DNA of 64,000 bases from Candidatus Heimdallarchaeota archaeon (GTDB lineage Archaea; Asgardarchaeota; Heimdallarchaeia; Hodarchaeales; Hodarchaeaceae), in NCBI GenBank assembly GCA_020353515.1, contig CP070695.1, forward strand, positions 1,170,660 through 1,234,659, in the 5' to 3' direction. The position numbers and the translations under genes were made by a program. Shown in pieces: positions 42,306 to 51,772 of this stretch. Under the pieces are notes generated by a model. That model saw nothing but the letters and a program-made list of their open reading frames with translations, did no database searches and was not told the origin of the DNA. Numbering within the stretch: the first letter of the stretch is position 1; every line of letters starts with the position of its first letter.

Positions 42306-43775
42306 TTAATCAGTTAATCCTGCATATTTACATGTGATCTCAACCGCTCGTACCAAAGCTTGGGCAGCTAGGGTTGCTCTCTCTGTGATCAAGTTTCCTT
42401 CTTCATCTAATGTCCCCAATCCAGGTGTTAAAAACATATTTCCACTATAAATAGTAGCACCAAGGCCCACACCCATTTCATCGAGTGCTACAATTATAGG
42501 ATTAGTATTCGCAAACATATCTTCCATATTAAAGATTGGAATGCCAAATTTACCCTCTTCCCAAGTTTGTTCGTAATTCAGTTCAGTACCTCCCATTGTA
42601 TAGCTTTTCGTGAAGATTAATTTGTCTCTAAACCTATTTGGTTCAAATGATTTGAAAGCTTCCACAAGAATCTCATGGTACTGATCAATTGGTTTTGTAA
42701 TTTTTTCAGAGTTTTCGTGAAGCATTTTTAAAACTGCTATCAAACCTACAACGGCATCTCTACCAGGGTCCATCATTGAATAACGAGCTTTTCCGTGTGA
42801 TGACACCTCACCATATTTTTGTCCCCCTACCCCTAATCCTTTACGAACAGGAACCATCACCTCCTCCTTTCCAACGATAAGACCGCAAATTGGAGCTCTT
42901 GCTGCTTTATCCATACTCCACATCATGATATCCCCATTAACATCATTTGGCCCAAGACCTATCACTGGAACTCCTCCCCCACCATCTAGAGCATAAGGAA
43001 CCTCAAATTCCTGAGAAAGTCTCCCAATTCCCTTTTTAAGTAATGGAACGCCATTTTGATCCTTTTCTCCATACCCATAACCTGGAGTATCATAACCAAG
43101 AGTAACAAAACCAGTTAATGATGTGATATGTTTTTCTGCTATCGTTTTTATTTTTTCAATCGATTTCTCGGCGTTTGTCTCAGTCATTAATGGAACAACG
43201 TTGTATTTAATTCCATGGACTTCATATTTTGTCCCAACAGGTTTCACAAGTAGTGAATCGAGATTTGGTAGACATTTTGCTTCCACAGCAAGTTCTCCAC
43301 CTGTAACTGACTTATCAACAAATAGATTCTTGTATTGTGGTGGAAACGGTCTTCCATAACCAGCAGTATATTCCGTATCTTCCCCATAAAGGGTAAGGAA
43401 TCTACACCGATAAGTATCACCTATTCGTAATATTGGTGGAGCCATTAACGTCTCTAATGTTACTCTTATAGCTGCTTCACATGTATTCGTTACCGCGGAA
43501 TCATAGTCATCTCCAAAGATATCTTTAATCAGATTTCGTAATTCATCTTGAACCTTCCTCATGGGAATAACTTCTTTGTTTGCCTTAACGATCGCATCGA
43601 GTACGTAATTAGGCAATAGTCCTGGACAGGAAGAACTACCTGGGTATAATCCAAAAGATCCATCATTCAGTGTATCCAATCCAAATTCTTGCGCTGCTTT
43701 GCGTGCGTCATTCCGAATTCGTGGGAAGTTCTCATATATCTCTTGGTACCATTGGAATTTAAATCTAGATCCCAT
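42306..43775 (-). CDS. Fold-type I PLP enzyme, SelA-like
   Basis: 489 residues. The PLP lysine is probably in MMWSMDKAARAPICGLIVGK, which resembles the SelA/DgaE pattern (SxDKxxGGPQAGxxxG). A glycine-rich stretch precedes it (PYALDGGGGVPVIGLG). The substrate-binding end reads KSYTMGGTELNYEQ. The start ATG follows TAGGAGAGA. It could be an ammonia-lyase, decarboxylase or beta-replacement enzyme; I cannot choose. It is co-transcribed with the OCD-family gene. Confidence 0.6.
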   Translation of the reverse strand: MGSRFKFQWYQEIYENFPRIRNDARKAAQEFGLDTLNDGSFGLYPGSSSCPGLLPNYVLDAIVKANKEVIPMRKVQDELRNLIKDIFGDDYDSAVTNTCEAAIRVTLETLMAPPILRIGDTYRCRFLTLYGEDTEYTAGYGRPFPPQYKNLFVDKSVTGGELAVEAKCLPNLDSLLVKPVGTKYEVHGIKYNVVPLMTETNAEKSIEKIKTIAEKHITSLTGFVTLGYDTPGYGYGEKDQNGVPLLKKGIGRLSQEFEVPYALDGGGGVPVIGLGPNDVNGDIMMWSMDKAARAPICGLIVGKEEVMVPVRKGLGVGGQKYGEVSSHGKARYSMMDPGRDAVVGLIAVLKMLHENSEKITKPIDQYHEILVEAFKSFEPNRFRDKLIFTKSYTMGGTELNYEQTWEEGKFGIPIFNMEDMFANTNPIIVALDEMGVGLGATIYSGNMFLTPGLGTLDEEGNLITERATLAAQALVRAVEITCKYAGLTD

Positions 43776-43909
43776 ATATCTCTCCTACTTCATATTTACA
43801 ATGAATCTCTATTCTATTGTGGATATTATGTATTTGTTATCAAATTCAACAGTTCAAATAAGAATGATTATATGATATCATTGCTTCAATCGGTTGACAG
43901 TGAAAAAAA

Positions 43910-44572
43910 ATGTCATCTCCTGAAGACCAGAATGACAAGGAATTGTCAGTTCTTCAAAAAGACGCCTTGAAGGAACTTGGAAAGATTGGTGCGGATCAGG
44001 CTGCTAAGGCTCTCACAGAATTTCTTGAACAATCAATCTATATGAAGGCTACGTCGTTGGAAATGGGAAATATAGAATCAGTTCCAACTTTATTAAGAAA
44101 TCAATACCACTCTAACACACAGATCGCGATCTTCTCTGCAAGTAACACTACTGAAATAGCCTACACCGTTGTAATCCTATTTGACAAAGAAATTGTGACA
44201 AAAATACTTAGCCAAAAATCACCACCAACAGATGATATTGAAGCAGTAATGGAATTTAGTACAATGTTCATGGATATGCTAAGAGAGATTGGTTCAATAA
44301 TTCTAATCAAGTATATTCTAACTTTGAACGAAATTTTAAATCTTAATGGGGCTCTTCCATCACAACCGATATTACGAATAGGAAAACTAGATTCTTTGTT
44401 AAATTATGAATTGAATACTTTCAAGAAAGAATCGGATGTACTAATTATTGAATGTGACATTCAATTAGAAGCAGAATTCTACTATAATTATCTAAAAACT
44501 TACCTAATTTTAATCCCTCATCATGAGACTTATACTCGCTTTTTAAGAAGAACTAATCAAGAAAATCGCTGA
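43910..44572 (+). CDS. CheC-like protein with degenerate active sites
   Basis: 220 residues with the two-fold CheC/CheX architecture. The first signature reads LKELGKIGADQAAKALTEFL: Glu22 is kept but the catalytic Asn is Lys25. In the second, REIGSIILIKYI, Glu126 is kept and Asn is Ser129. CheC needs these Glu-x2-Asn pairs to dephosphorylate CheY, so this copy is probably inactive as a phosphatase. The next gene is CheD, the known CheC partner, 31 bp downstream. No CheA, CheY or receptor gene is in the window. Confidence 0.75.
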   Translation: MSSPEDQNDKELSVLQKDALKELGKIGADQAAKALTEFLEQSIYMKATSLEMGNIESVPTLLRNQYHSNTQIAIFSASNTTEIAYTVVILFDKEIVTKILSQKSPPTDDIEAVMEFSTMFMDMLREIGSIILIKYILTLNEILNLNGALPSQPILRIGKLDSLLNYELNTFKKESDVLIIECDIQLEAEFYYNYLKTYLILIPHHETYTRFLRRTNQENR

Positions 44573-44603
44573 TAAAAAACCAAATCCCTTCAAGGAGGAA
44601 ATA

Positions 44604-45149
44604 GTGATTCGTCAGCTCTTTAATAAAGAGAAAACAGGTTCATATGATAGTCGAACACATTATGTTGGGATTGGTGAAGTTAAACTTGGATGTTCAAACG
44701 ATCAGTTAAAAATTACATCACTAGGGTCCTGTATTGGTGTGGTTTTATACCCCGAAGATGAAGATCCTGTAAAATGTGCTGTTATGGGCCATATAATGCT
44801 CCCACGATCTCAAGGGAGGGAACCAAAAAAGTATACTTTTGGGCCTACAAGATTTGCCGATATTGCCATACCATTGATGGTTAAAAAACTTGAGAAAGCC
44901 ATTGGGAAACATCGTCGTAAAGCTATTGTAGCAAAAATTATTGGAGGAGCGGAAATGTTTGGGTATACTAAAATAACTTTGAAAATTGGGGAGGAGAACG
45001 CAAAAGTAACAAAAGCATTACTAAAAGATGAAAAAATCCCTCTGATCAAGGAATTCACTGGAGGAGATACTGGAATGTCGGTCAAATTCCGAGTTAGTGA
45101 CTATTTATTAACTGTCAAGCCAACAGGGGGAAGAATAATAATTATATAA
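44604..45149 (+). CDS. cheD: CheD chemoreceptor glutamine deamidase
   Basis: 181 residues, GTG start at 44604 behind AAGGAGGA. CheD converts specific receptor glutamines to glutamate and binds CheC. The catalytic Cys43 (SLGSCIGVVLY) and His63 (AVMGHIMLP) are present, with the FGPTRFADIAIPLM and AKIIGGAEMF stretches of the family. The pairing with CheC is the classic one in archaea and Bacillus. With a CheC that lacks its catalytic Asn residues, the pair may act mainly as a deamidase and its regulator. Confidence 0.88.
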   Translation: MIRQLFNKEKTGSYDSRTHYVGIGEVKLGCSNDQLKITSLGSCIGVVLYPEDEDPVKCAVMGHIMLPRSQGREPKKYTFGPTRFADIAIPLMVKKLEKAIGKHRRKAIVAKIIGGAEMFGYTKITLKIGEENAKVTKALLKDEKIPLIKEFTGGDTGMSVKFRVSDYLLTVKPTGGRIIII

Positions 45150-45161
45150 TGAAATAGAAAT

Positions 45162-46919
45162 TTATTTCTTCTGTCTAAGCTCCTCCTCTTCTTTCAGAGC
45201 GCGTCGAAGAACCTTACCGACTTGGGTCATTGGTAATTCATTGCGAAACTCAATATAAGTCTCATCGTGAGGCTGCTTATATTTTACCAACTTTTCTTGG
45301 CAATATTCCAAGACCTCCGCTTTAGTAAGCTTTTCATCTGTTTTGGGAATAATAAAGACTTTGACAGTTTCTCCAACTTTAGGATGAGGAACTCCAATGA
45401 CAGCTGCATTCGAAATTTTGGGATGAGCAATAAGTACTTCTTCGATTTCCCTGGGATACGCCTTGAAACCTCCCACATCAATCATATCCTTCTTCCGATC
45501 TGTTACATAGAAGTAGAAATCTTCATCATATTTACCAATATCTCCCGTTAAAAAGTAATTTTTTCCATCAATTTCTCTAAAAACTGCTTTAGTTTCTTCA
45601 GGTTTTTTGTAATACCCCTTCATCACTTGAGGACCATGAATTGCAATTTCTCCTTCTTCATTGGGGCCTAATCTTTTCGTACCCGTTTCAAGATCGACAA
45701 TTATAGCATCTGTATCAGGATAAGGTATTCCTACTGATCCTTCTTTCTTCAAAGGTTTGTCACGACCAGGTGCTGCAGCCATGGGATTTGAGTGAGTAAC
45801 TGGAGACGTCTCTGTTAAACCATAACCCTCTGATAAGTTCGCTCCTGTGACCTTTTCGTACTCTTGCAATACTGCCAGTGGTAGAGGAGCTGCTCCACTT
45901 GTGCTTACTATTAAGGAACTTAAATCGTACTCCACAAGCCTGGGATGACGCAATAACGCAATATATAATGTAGGGACGGTATTAAAAATCTGGATTTTAT
46001 ATTTATCCAAGAGATATAAGATTTGATTGAAATTATCTTCACGAGGATCGAGCATCAATACACCTAGAGCCCCATACTGAACACCCAAATTCATGGCAGT
46101 TGTTGCTCCGTAACTATGATAAAAAGGGAGTGACCCAATACCAACTGTTGTTCCTCGTTCGGGTCGAGGGTTCATCCAGACGGAACACTGTTCTACATTG
46201 GCCACAAGATTTCTATGGGTCAACATCGCTCCCTTTGGAGTTCCTGTTGTACCCCCTGTGAACATTATGACAGCTACGTCCTCAGGTTTAGTATTAACTT
46301 TTGGTCTATCTGATACGCTATAATTATCATAAATTTCATGCATATAATAGTCTTGGGGCTCTTTCTTGCTAATTTTTCCAACCAAACCACCTAAGAACCT
46401 TTTTATTCCTGATAAGTATGGTTTTATAGAAGCTACAACAACAAATTCTAAACCAGTATTTCCTTGATCTCGAACTGTTTTACAAGTCTCATAAGGTTGA
46501 GCAGCTGAAGTTATCATATCTGCACAAACAATTCCTTTTGCCTCACTTTGTTGTAATTGTCCAGTCAATTCACTCGCGGGATATTGAAAATTTAACGAAA
46601 CGACGGTAGCACCAGCTTTTAAGATGCCATAATAAGCTATTACAAACTCCACCATATTAGGTAAGAAAACTGCAACCTTATCTCCTGGTTTAACTCCTCG
46701 AACGACCAAGAAAGCGGAAAATTTGTCTGAGAGTTCTCCAAGTTCACGAAAAGTCACTTTTACAACTTTTTTAAAGTTAGTTGTATCAAGAATAAGGGCA
46801 GTATTCTCTGGGAAATCTTCAACTGTTCTATCTAAATTTGTGAAAAGAGGAATTTCGGGATAATCAATTGTTTTTGGAATTCCTTCCGGCCACAAAGGAA
46901 TTTCGTTTGGATTTACCAA
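45162..46919 (-). CDS. Long-chain acyl-CoA ligase (FadD-like)
   Basis: 585 residues, TTG start at 46919. ANL motifs: MFTGGTTGTPKGAML, GYGLTETSPVTHSNP, DTDAIIVDLETG, YFLTGDIGKYDED and the closing MTQVGKVLRRAL with the adenylation Lys. Length and motifs suit long-chain fatty acyl or aryl acids. It belongs to a different sub-group from the ligase at 23062. It lies 37 bp downstream of a zinc alcohol dehydrogenase on the same strand. No signal peptide; cytoplasmic. Confidence 0.85.
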   Translation of the reverse strand: MVNPNEIPLWPEGIPKTIDYPEIPLFTNLDRTVEDFPENTALILDTTNFKKVVKVTFRELGELSDKFSAFLVVRGVKPGDKVAVFLPNMVEFVIAYYGILKAGATVVSLNFQYPASELTGQLQQSEAKGIVCADMITSAAQPYETCKTVRDQGNTGLEFVVVASIKPYLSGIKRFLGGLVGKISKKEPQDYYMHEIYDNYSVSDRPKVNTKPEDVAVIMFTGGTTGTPKGAMLTHRNLVANVEQCSVWMNPRPERGTTVGIGSLPFYHSYGATTAMNLGVQYGALGVLMLDPREDNFNQILYLLDKYKIQIFNTVPTLYIALLRHPRLVEYDLSSLIVSTSGAAPLPLAVLQEYEKVTGANLSEGYGLTETSPVTHSNPMAAAPGRDKPLKKEGSVGIPYPDTDAIIVDLETGTKRLGPNEEGEIAIHGPQVMKGYYKKPEETKAVFREIDGKNYFLTGDIGKYDEDFYFYVTDRKKDMIDVGGFKAYPREIEEVLIAHPKISNAAVIGVPHPKVGETVKVFIIPKTDEKLTKAEVLEYCQEKLVKYKQPHDETYIEFRNELPMTQVGKVLRRALKEEEELRQKK

Positions 46920-46955
46920 TTTAATTCACCATAGATTCAGAATTTGTTCAAGAAC

Positions 46956-47987
46956 TCAGTTGACTTCTATAAAAAGTTTCAACGCTTTATCTTTCTTTTC
47001 TTCAAGATATTGATATGCTTTGTCATAATCATTAAATCTGAAATGTTTTGTCATTAATGGTTCAAGTGCAACTTCCCCAGAATGAACTAATTCGATAGCT
47101 TTGAGATATTCTTTAGTTTGATACATGAGTAGACCAATAAGTCGTAATTCGTGGTCTTGTACCGTTGCTAAATCTACAACAGGTTTATGGCTAAAAACTC
47201 CAACGATAATTATGTCTGTGCCTTTCCTAGCATTCTCAATAGCGTCATCAATTGTTTGATTACTCCCAACACATTCTACAATTAAATCAGCCTTGTCAGG
47301 ACCAAAAGCTTTCACTATCTCTTCAGATAAATTCTTCTTGATGGGATTTATAGTATAATCAATTCCAACTTTTTTGGCGATTTCCAGACGATATTCACTC
47401 ACATCAGTTATTAATACCGATTTAGCCCCCAGAGCCTTTGCTGTCTGCGCTGTTAGATTACCAATGGTTCCTGCTCCTAATACAACTACATTTAACCCTC
47501 TTAAATTATCTGTTTTCGAGAAAACAGCACAAGCTACAGCCATTGGCTCAATCATTGCTCCTTGTTCATAGGACATATCGTAAGGCAGTTTAACAACACG
47601 ATTTGCTTCTGTAACAAAGAACTCGGATGCCATCCCAGTAGTTTGAAAGCCCATGACTTTTAATTTGTCACAGATATGGTAATTACCGTGTGTACATGAA
47701 TAACATTTTCCGCATACAACTTGGGGCTGAATAGTCACTTTATCCCCAATTTTAAGGTTGGCTATTTTTCTTCCTACTTTTTCAATTATACCTGAAACCT
47801 CATGTCCTTGAGTAACTGGATATGCAGTAAGCGGATGTTTTCCATGATAAACGTGAATATCACTTCCACAAATCCCTATACGCATTATTTTAATCATTAC
47901 TTCATTTTCTTTTAATTCTGGGATTGGAATTTCGCGGAATTCAATTTTTCTTGGTTCAACCAAAATTTGTTGTTTCATTGGTTTCAC
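46956..47987 (-). CDS. Zinc-dependent medium-chain alcohol/polyol dehydrogenase
   Basis: 343 residues. Catalytic zinc site: GICGSDIHVYHG and the GHEVSG glutamate/His. Structural zinc knot: CGKCYSCTHGNYHIC with all four Cys. The NAD site is VVLGAGTIGNLTAQTAKALG, followed by Asp in VLITDVS, which favours NAD over NADP. The group is close to threonine/sorbitol dehydrogenases. The substrate is not fixed by sequence. Confidence 0.87.
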   Translation of the reverse strand: MKPMKQQILVEPRKIEFREIPIPELKENEVMIKIMRIGICGSDIHVYHGKHPLTAYPVTQGHEVSGIIEKVGRKIANLKIGDKVTIQPQVVCGKCYSCTHGNYHICDKLKVMGFQTTGMASEFFVTEANRVVKLPYDMSYEQGAMIEPMAVACAVFSKTDNLRGLNVVVLGAGTIGNLTAQTAKALGAKSVLITDVSEYRLEIAKKVGIDYTINPIKKNLSEEIVKAFGPDKADLIVECVGSNQTIDDAIENARKGTDIIIVGVFSHKPVVDLATVQDHELRLIGLLMYQTKEYLKAIELVHSGEVALEPLMTKHFRFNDYDKAYQYLEEKKDKALKLFIEVN

Positions 47988-48085
47988 ACTATGATAATTT
48001 CTTTTTATTTAGAGATAGTTAATCTTAACATTTATTTAATATCATCTTTATACAGAATGAAGAACAGATAATGGTTCTTACAATA

Positions 48086-49513
48086 TTATAAGAAACCATC
48101 CTTGTGGTAAGAGACCATTTTCGATCCTGCTTTAATCCATTCTTCAGAGGCCTCCCTAAAAATCTCCTTAGCTCGTTTATTTGCTTCATTAATTATTGCA
48201 TATTCATCAATATTAAGAAATTGGTCATCAGCTAGGATTAGATTACCAGAGATTATTACATTATCGACCTCTTTTCCTGTTGATGAGTATATCAAATTTG
48301 GGATTAAATTTCTAAATGGTTCATCGATAATAGGCGTCATATTTAATTTTTCAAGATCAATCGTGATTATATCTGCGCGTTTTCCTACCTCAAGACATCC
48401 AATATTGTCTTTGAGATCGAGAGCCACAGCTCCTCCTATGGTTGATAATTGTAAGGATTGCCAAGGTGGTAACGCTGTTGGATCATTATTATTAATTTTA
48501 GTTAAAATACTAGCCATTCTTATTTCTTGGAACATATTATAGTGACCTGGTCCAGGAGCTTGGTCTGTTCCGAGAGCTGCTATCCCTCCAAGCTTCACAT
48601 AATGACCGATAGGAGGAACGATGCCATCTATTACCGCAATAGATGTTGGACATCCAACCATCTTGACCCTCTTTTTTACCATCAATGAACGTTCAGCTTT
48701 TGATGTGTCATGAATATGAGCAGCAACAAGATTATCCTCAAGTAAACCATTCTTTTCCAGTATTTTCACAGTCGTATAGTCCGCACCAAAGCGACCTTGA
48801 ATTTGGAGTCTCTCTCTTTCACCCTGTGCGACATGCATATGTATATTGCAATTTCGGTCTTTTGCCTGTTGTTTGATGTCTGTAAGTAAGTCTAAAGAAC
48901 AAAAGTCTAAAGCCTGGGGCCCATACATAACACTTACTAACTCTGTACCCTTAAATTCCTGAAAAAGATTGTTTGCTTTTTTTAGAGCGGCTGATCCTTT
49001 CGATCCATCAAATTCATAAAGATCTCTTGGCTTCAAATGGGCTCGATCAGAGCTAACCTCGTTGATCGTTTCAATTGCGACAACCCGGACTTTTAATGGC
49101 AAATAAACTTCTTGCACTAAAGATGAAACATTTCCTGCATATTCAGCAAAAGTAGTCGTTCCTGATCTCAAACCTTCCAAGACTGCGAGTTTTGAACCTA
49201 AGATATTATCTTCCTTCTTTAGATATCTTGCTAATGGTCCAATACCTTTATTCATCCATTCAATTTCAGGTAAATCCTGAGCACCTCCTCTTAAGAGAGT
49301 AAATCCTGTATGTGCATGAGAATTGATTAATCCAGGCATTGTGATGTGATTAGTTCCATCAATGATTCGGTCAGCTTTTTTATGATTCAAGTCACTAGAT
49401 TTACCAATAAAACTAATTAAGCCATCTTCAATTCCCAAACTTCCATTGGGAATTATTCCTAACCCTTTTCCTTTGAACGTTATTAACCAAGTATTTATTA
49501 TTGCTATATCCAA
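48086..49513 (-). CDS. Amidohydrolase, MTA/SAH deaminase-like
   Basis: 475 residues of the cytosine-deaminase/TRZ-ATZ branch. Metal ligands: HAHTGFTLLRGG (H-x-H), HMHVAQGERE, HIHDTS and LGTDQAPGPG (Asp). The LLRGGAQDLPEIEWMN stretch matches MtaD-type enzymes that deaminate methylthioadenosine or S-adenosylhomocysteine. Other aminohydrolase substrates remain possible. It follows an APH-like kinase gene (49608) with 94 bp between, on the same strand. Confidence 0.8.
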   Translation of the reverse strand: MDIAIINTWLITFKGKGLGIIPNGSLGIEDGLISFIGKSSDLNHKKADRIIDGTNHITMPGLINSHAHTGFTLLRGGAQDLPEIEWMNKGIGPLARYLKKEDNILGSKLAVLEGLRSGTTTFAEYAGNVSSLVQEVYLPLKVRVVAIETINEVSSDRAHLKPRDLYEFDGSKGSAALKKANNLFQEFKGTELVSVMYGPQALDFCSLDLLTDIKQQAKDRNCNIHMHVAQGERERLQIQGRFGADYTTVKILEKNGLLEDNLVAAHIHDTSKAERSLMVKKRVKMVGCPTSIAVIDGIVPPIGHYVKLGGIAALGTDQAPGPGHYNMFQEIRMASILTKINNNDPTALPPWQSLQLSTIGGAVALDLKDNIGCLEVGKRADIITIDLEKLNMTPIIDEPFRNLIPNLIYSSTGKEVDNVIISGNLILADDQFLNIDEYAIINEANKRAKEIFREASEEWIKAGSKMVSYHKDGFL

Positions 49514-49607
49514 GATTCCAACCCTATCTTAAATGGAATCTAATGAATATTTATGAGTATTTTTCGAGTTGAAACCTCTCGGTCAGGCTGAACAAACACC
49601 CATCCTT

Positions 49608-50726
49608 TTATTTTAAACCCACTTTCCAACAATAATTTGCTAGAGCGATACAGGTTGCCATACGATCAAATGCCATTTCATCATCCATATTCGCACGTTT
49701 TTGGAGGAAAAGACCTTCTAGTAGGGCACACAATCCTAGGTGAAAGGAAAATACAGATTCATAATCCTCATAGATATCATTGATTGATAGCTCAATTGTT
49801 GAAAGGTGCCTTTCATACCCTTCAATAAAGGATTGAACCTCCTTTCGGAATGTGTGTAAATTTCCATTCCTGTCGAAGTTATCGATTGCCGAATGGAGGA
49901 AGAAAGTGCCAACATCTTCCATTCTATCTGCTGATTGTTCTTTTTCTACATATTCAGGATCGATTAACCAAGTTTGAATCTTCTTATTACCATTACCATC
50001 TCTCTCAATCGAGAATAATACATTCCCAGGATGAAAATCCCCGAAACCAGTCGTTCCCCCCGAATGTCCGTTTGATGAAAGAACCTTCGCTAATAAATTA
50101 CTAGCTAGATCAATAAAATTCTTTTTCCTTTCTTCAGGTATAATCAATTCATTAAGCGTTTTTTTCAAAAGGAAAACATATCTTTCTTTTTCGATTGGCT
50201 TTAAAATATCTGAATGAAACTTAGACAGGGCTTCTCCAGTTAGAAATAGCTTTACCTCAGAATTTAATTCTGATTCATAAAATGATTCCCCTTTTATTCC
50301 TTCAAAAATCAATATATGTCCATGCTCGAAAATAACACGGGGAGTTAAAACCCCAGTGTCCTTTAATTTACTCGCTAAATGATTTGTCAGCATTTTATTC
50401 TGCAAAGCCTCCTCTGGAGATGAAAATTTCTTTATCGCAATTTTTAAAGATAAACTTCCCAGTTCACTATTAAACTCGGCTGTTACTAATTGTAATCCTT
50501 TAGATCCAACTTTATGAATTGATGAAATTCCATTAAGGACTACAAAGCGAGATTTTTCCCCAAACTCTTTTAATTGAAGTTCATCAAAATAATCTTTCAA
50601 ATTTTCAACAATCTCAGCTAAAATTTGCTTAATACGTTGTTTACGTCGTATATGCTCTGCTGCAGAATTATTTTCCATTATGGCCTCAAAATTATCATCG
50701 CAATAGGGTTTCAAAAAGGTGTGCAA
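49608..50726 (-). CDS. APH/choline-kinase-like phosphotransferase
   Basis: 372 residues. The catalytic loop is FGDFHPGNVLF (the Brenner HGDxHxxN box with the first His replaced by Phe), and the metal Asp is in TWLIDPEYVE. ATP-site strand VVLNGISSIHKVGSKG and Lys in SLKIAIKKF precede. The family phosphorylates small hydroxyl substrates. Because an MTA-deaminase-like gene follows, a methylthioribose-kinase-like role is conceivable, but this is only context. Confidence 0.7.
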   Translation of the reverse strand: MHTFLKPYCDDNFEAIMENNSAAEHIRRKQRIKQILAEIVENLKDYFDELQLKEFGEKSRFVVLNGISSIHKVGSKGLQLVTAEFNSELGSLSLKIAIKKFSSPEEALQNKMLTNHLASKLKDTGVLTPRVIFEHGHILIFEGIKGESFYESELNSEVKLFLTGEALSKFHSDILKPIEKERYVFLLKKTLNELIIPEERKKNFIDLASNLLAKVLSSNGHSGGTTGFGDFHPGNVLFSIERDGNGNKKIQTWLIDPEYVEKEQSADRMEDVGTFFLHSAIDNFDRNGNLHTFRKEVQSFIEGYERHLSTIELSINDIYEDYESVFSFHLGLCALLEGLFLQKRANMDDEMAFDRMATCIALANYCWKVGLK

Positions 50727-50866
50727 ATAAACATCAGTAGCATAAATTTTGATAAAACTCTAGATCAAACTTCACCTTTTCTGCGCAAATGTAAGCACTA
50801 TTCCTTTAAACATATTATCAAATAGTTTGATCTGTATTAAATGAACATGAAACTGGTGTTCATCTT

Positions 50867-51766
50867 ATGTCCTTGACACGTGAGGAACTTCATGATTTAC
50901 TCCTAGCAGGTAAAGTGGTTCATTTAGCAATGGATCAAATAGCAAAATATGTGAAACCTAAGGTTTCAATTGGTTCACTTTATGATACAATTGTTAAAAT
51001 TATCACTACAACAAAAGGAGTCGACGTAGCATTCCCTCCTAATATTTCCATTAACGAAACTGCTGCTCACGATTCAGCTGGACCGATAGAAAAACGCGTC
51101 ATTCCTAAGAAAGCCTTAGTAAAGATAGATATCGGCGCGAATGTTAATGGAATGTTGTCTGACACAGCTAAGACTTTTTCTACTGACGGGAAACATTTTC
51201 GCTTAATAAAATCAGCCAAGGACGCTTTGAATAACGCTATTGATATTATAAAGCCTAACCTTCGTGTTAGTGAAATAGGAGCAGTAATTCAAGAAACAAT
51301 AGAAGATTATGGGTTTAAACCAATTGCGAATTTAACTGGCCATGAAATGAAAAAGGGAACTCTTCATGCAGGTCTATCAATTCCTAGTGTCAAATCTGTT
51401 CCCTTTGCACAAAGATCAAAACTTAAAAAAGGTATGGTACTTGCTATTGAACCCTTTAGTACACCAGGAGGAGCAGGATATGTAGAAGAAGGATCTACTC
51501 CTCCATTAATCTATTCATCCAAAGGAAATCCGAAAACAGATATTGGAAAGATTCTCGTTAAGAGGTATCAAAGACTCCCCTTTTCTCTACGCTCAGCTAC
51601 CCTTTACTTAAAGAAAAAAAATATTTCGACTGACAATCTTAGGGAAATTATAAACAAAGACAATTTCTATGGGTATCACCCATTAGTTGAAAAAACTCGT
51701 GGATTAGTAGCACAAGCGGAACACACGGTTTTAGTTACAAGTAATGGGGCAAGAATTATTACTTAA
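50867..51766 (+). CDS. map: Methionine aminopeptidase, archaeal type II
   Basis: 299 residues. It removes the initiator Met from new proteins in the cytoplasm. The dimetal ligands are all present: Asp in VKIDIGANVNG, Asp in LSDTAKTF, His in TGHEMKK, Glu in LAIEPFST and Glu in AQAEHTVLV. The type II insert (about 175-265) with the substrate-side stretch PPNISINETAAHDSAG is complete. Start ATG at 50867. It converges with the HEAT-repeat gene (6 bp between stops). It is the clearest archaeal/eukaryotic-type housekeeping gene here besides glyS. Confidence 0.92.
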   Translation: MSLTREELHDLLLAGKVVHLAMDQIAKYVKPKVSIGSLYDTIVKIITTTKGVDVAFPPNISINETAAHDSAGPIEKRVIPKKALVKIDIGANVNGMLSDTAKTFSTDGKHFRLIKSAKDALNNAIDIIKPNLRVSEIGAVIQETIEDYGFKPIANLTGHEMKKGTLHAGLSIPSVKSVPFAQRSKLKKGMVLAIEPFSTPGGAGYVEEGSTPPLIYSSKGNPKTDIGKILVKRYQRLPFSLRSATLYLKKKNISTDNLREIINKDNFYGYHPLVEKTRGLVAQAEHTVLVTSNGARIIT

Positions 51767-51772
51767 GAAGAA

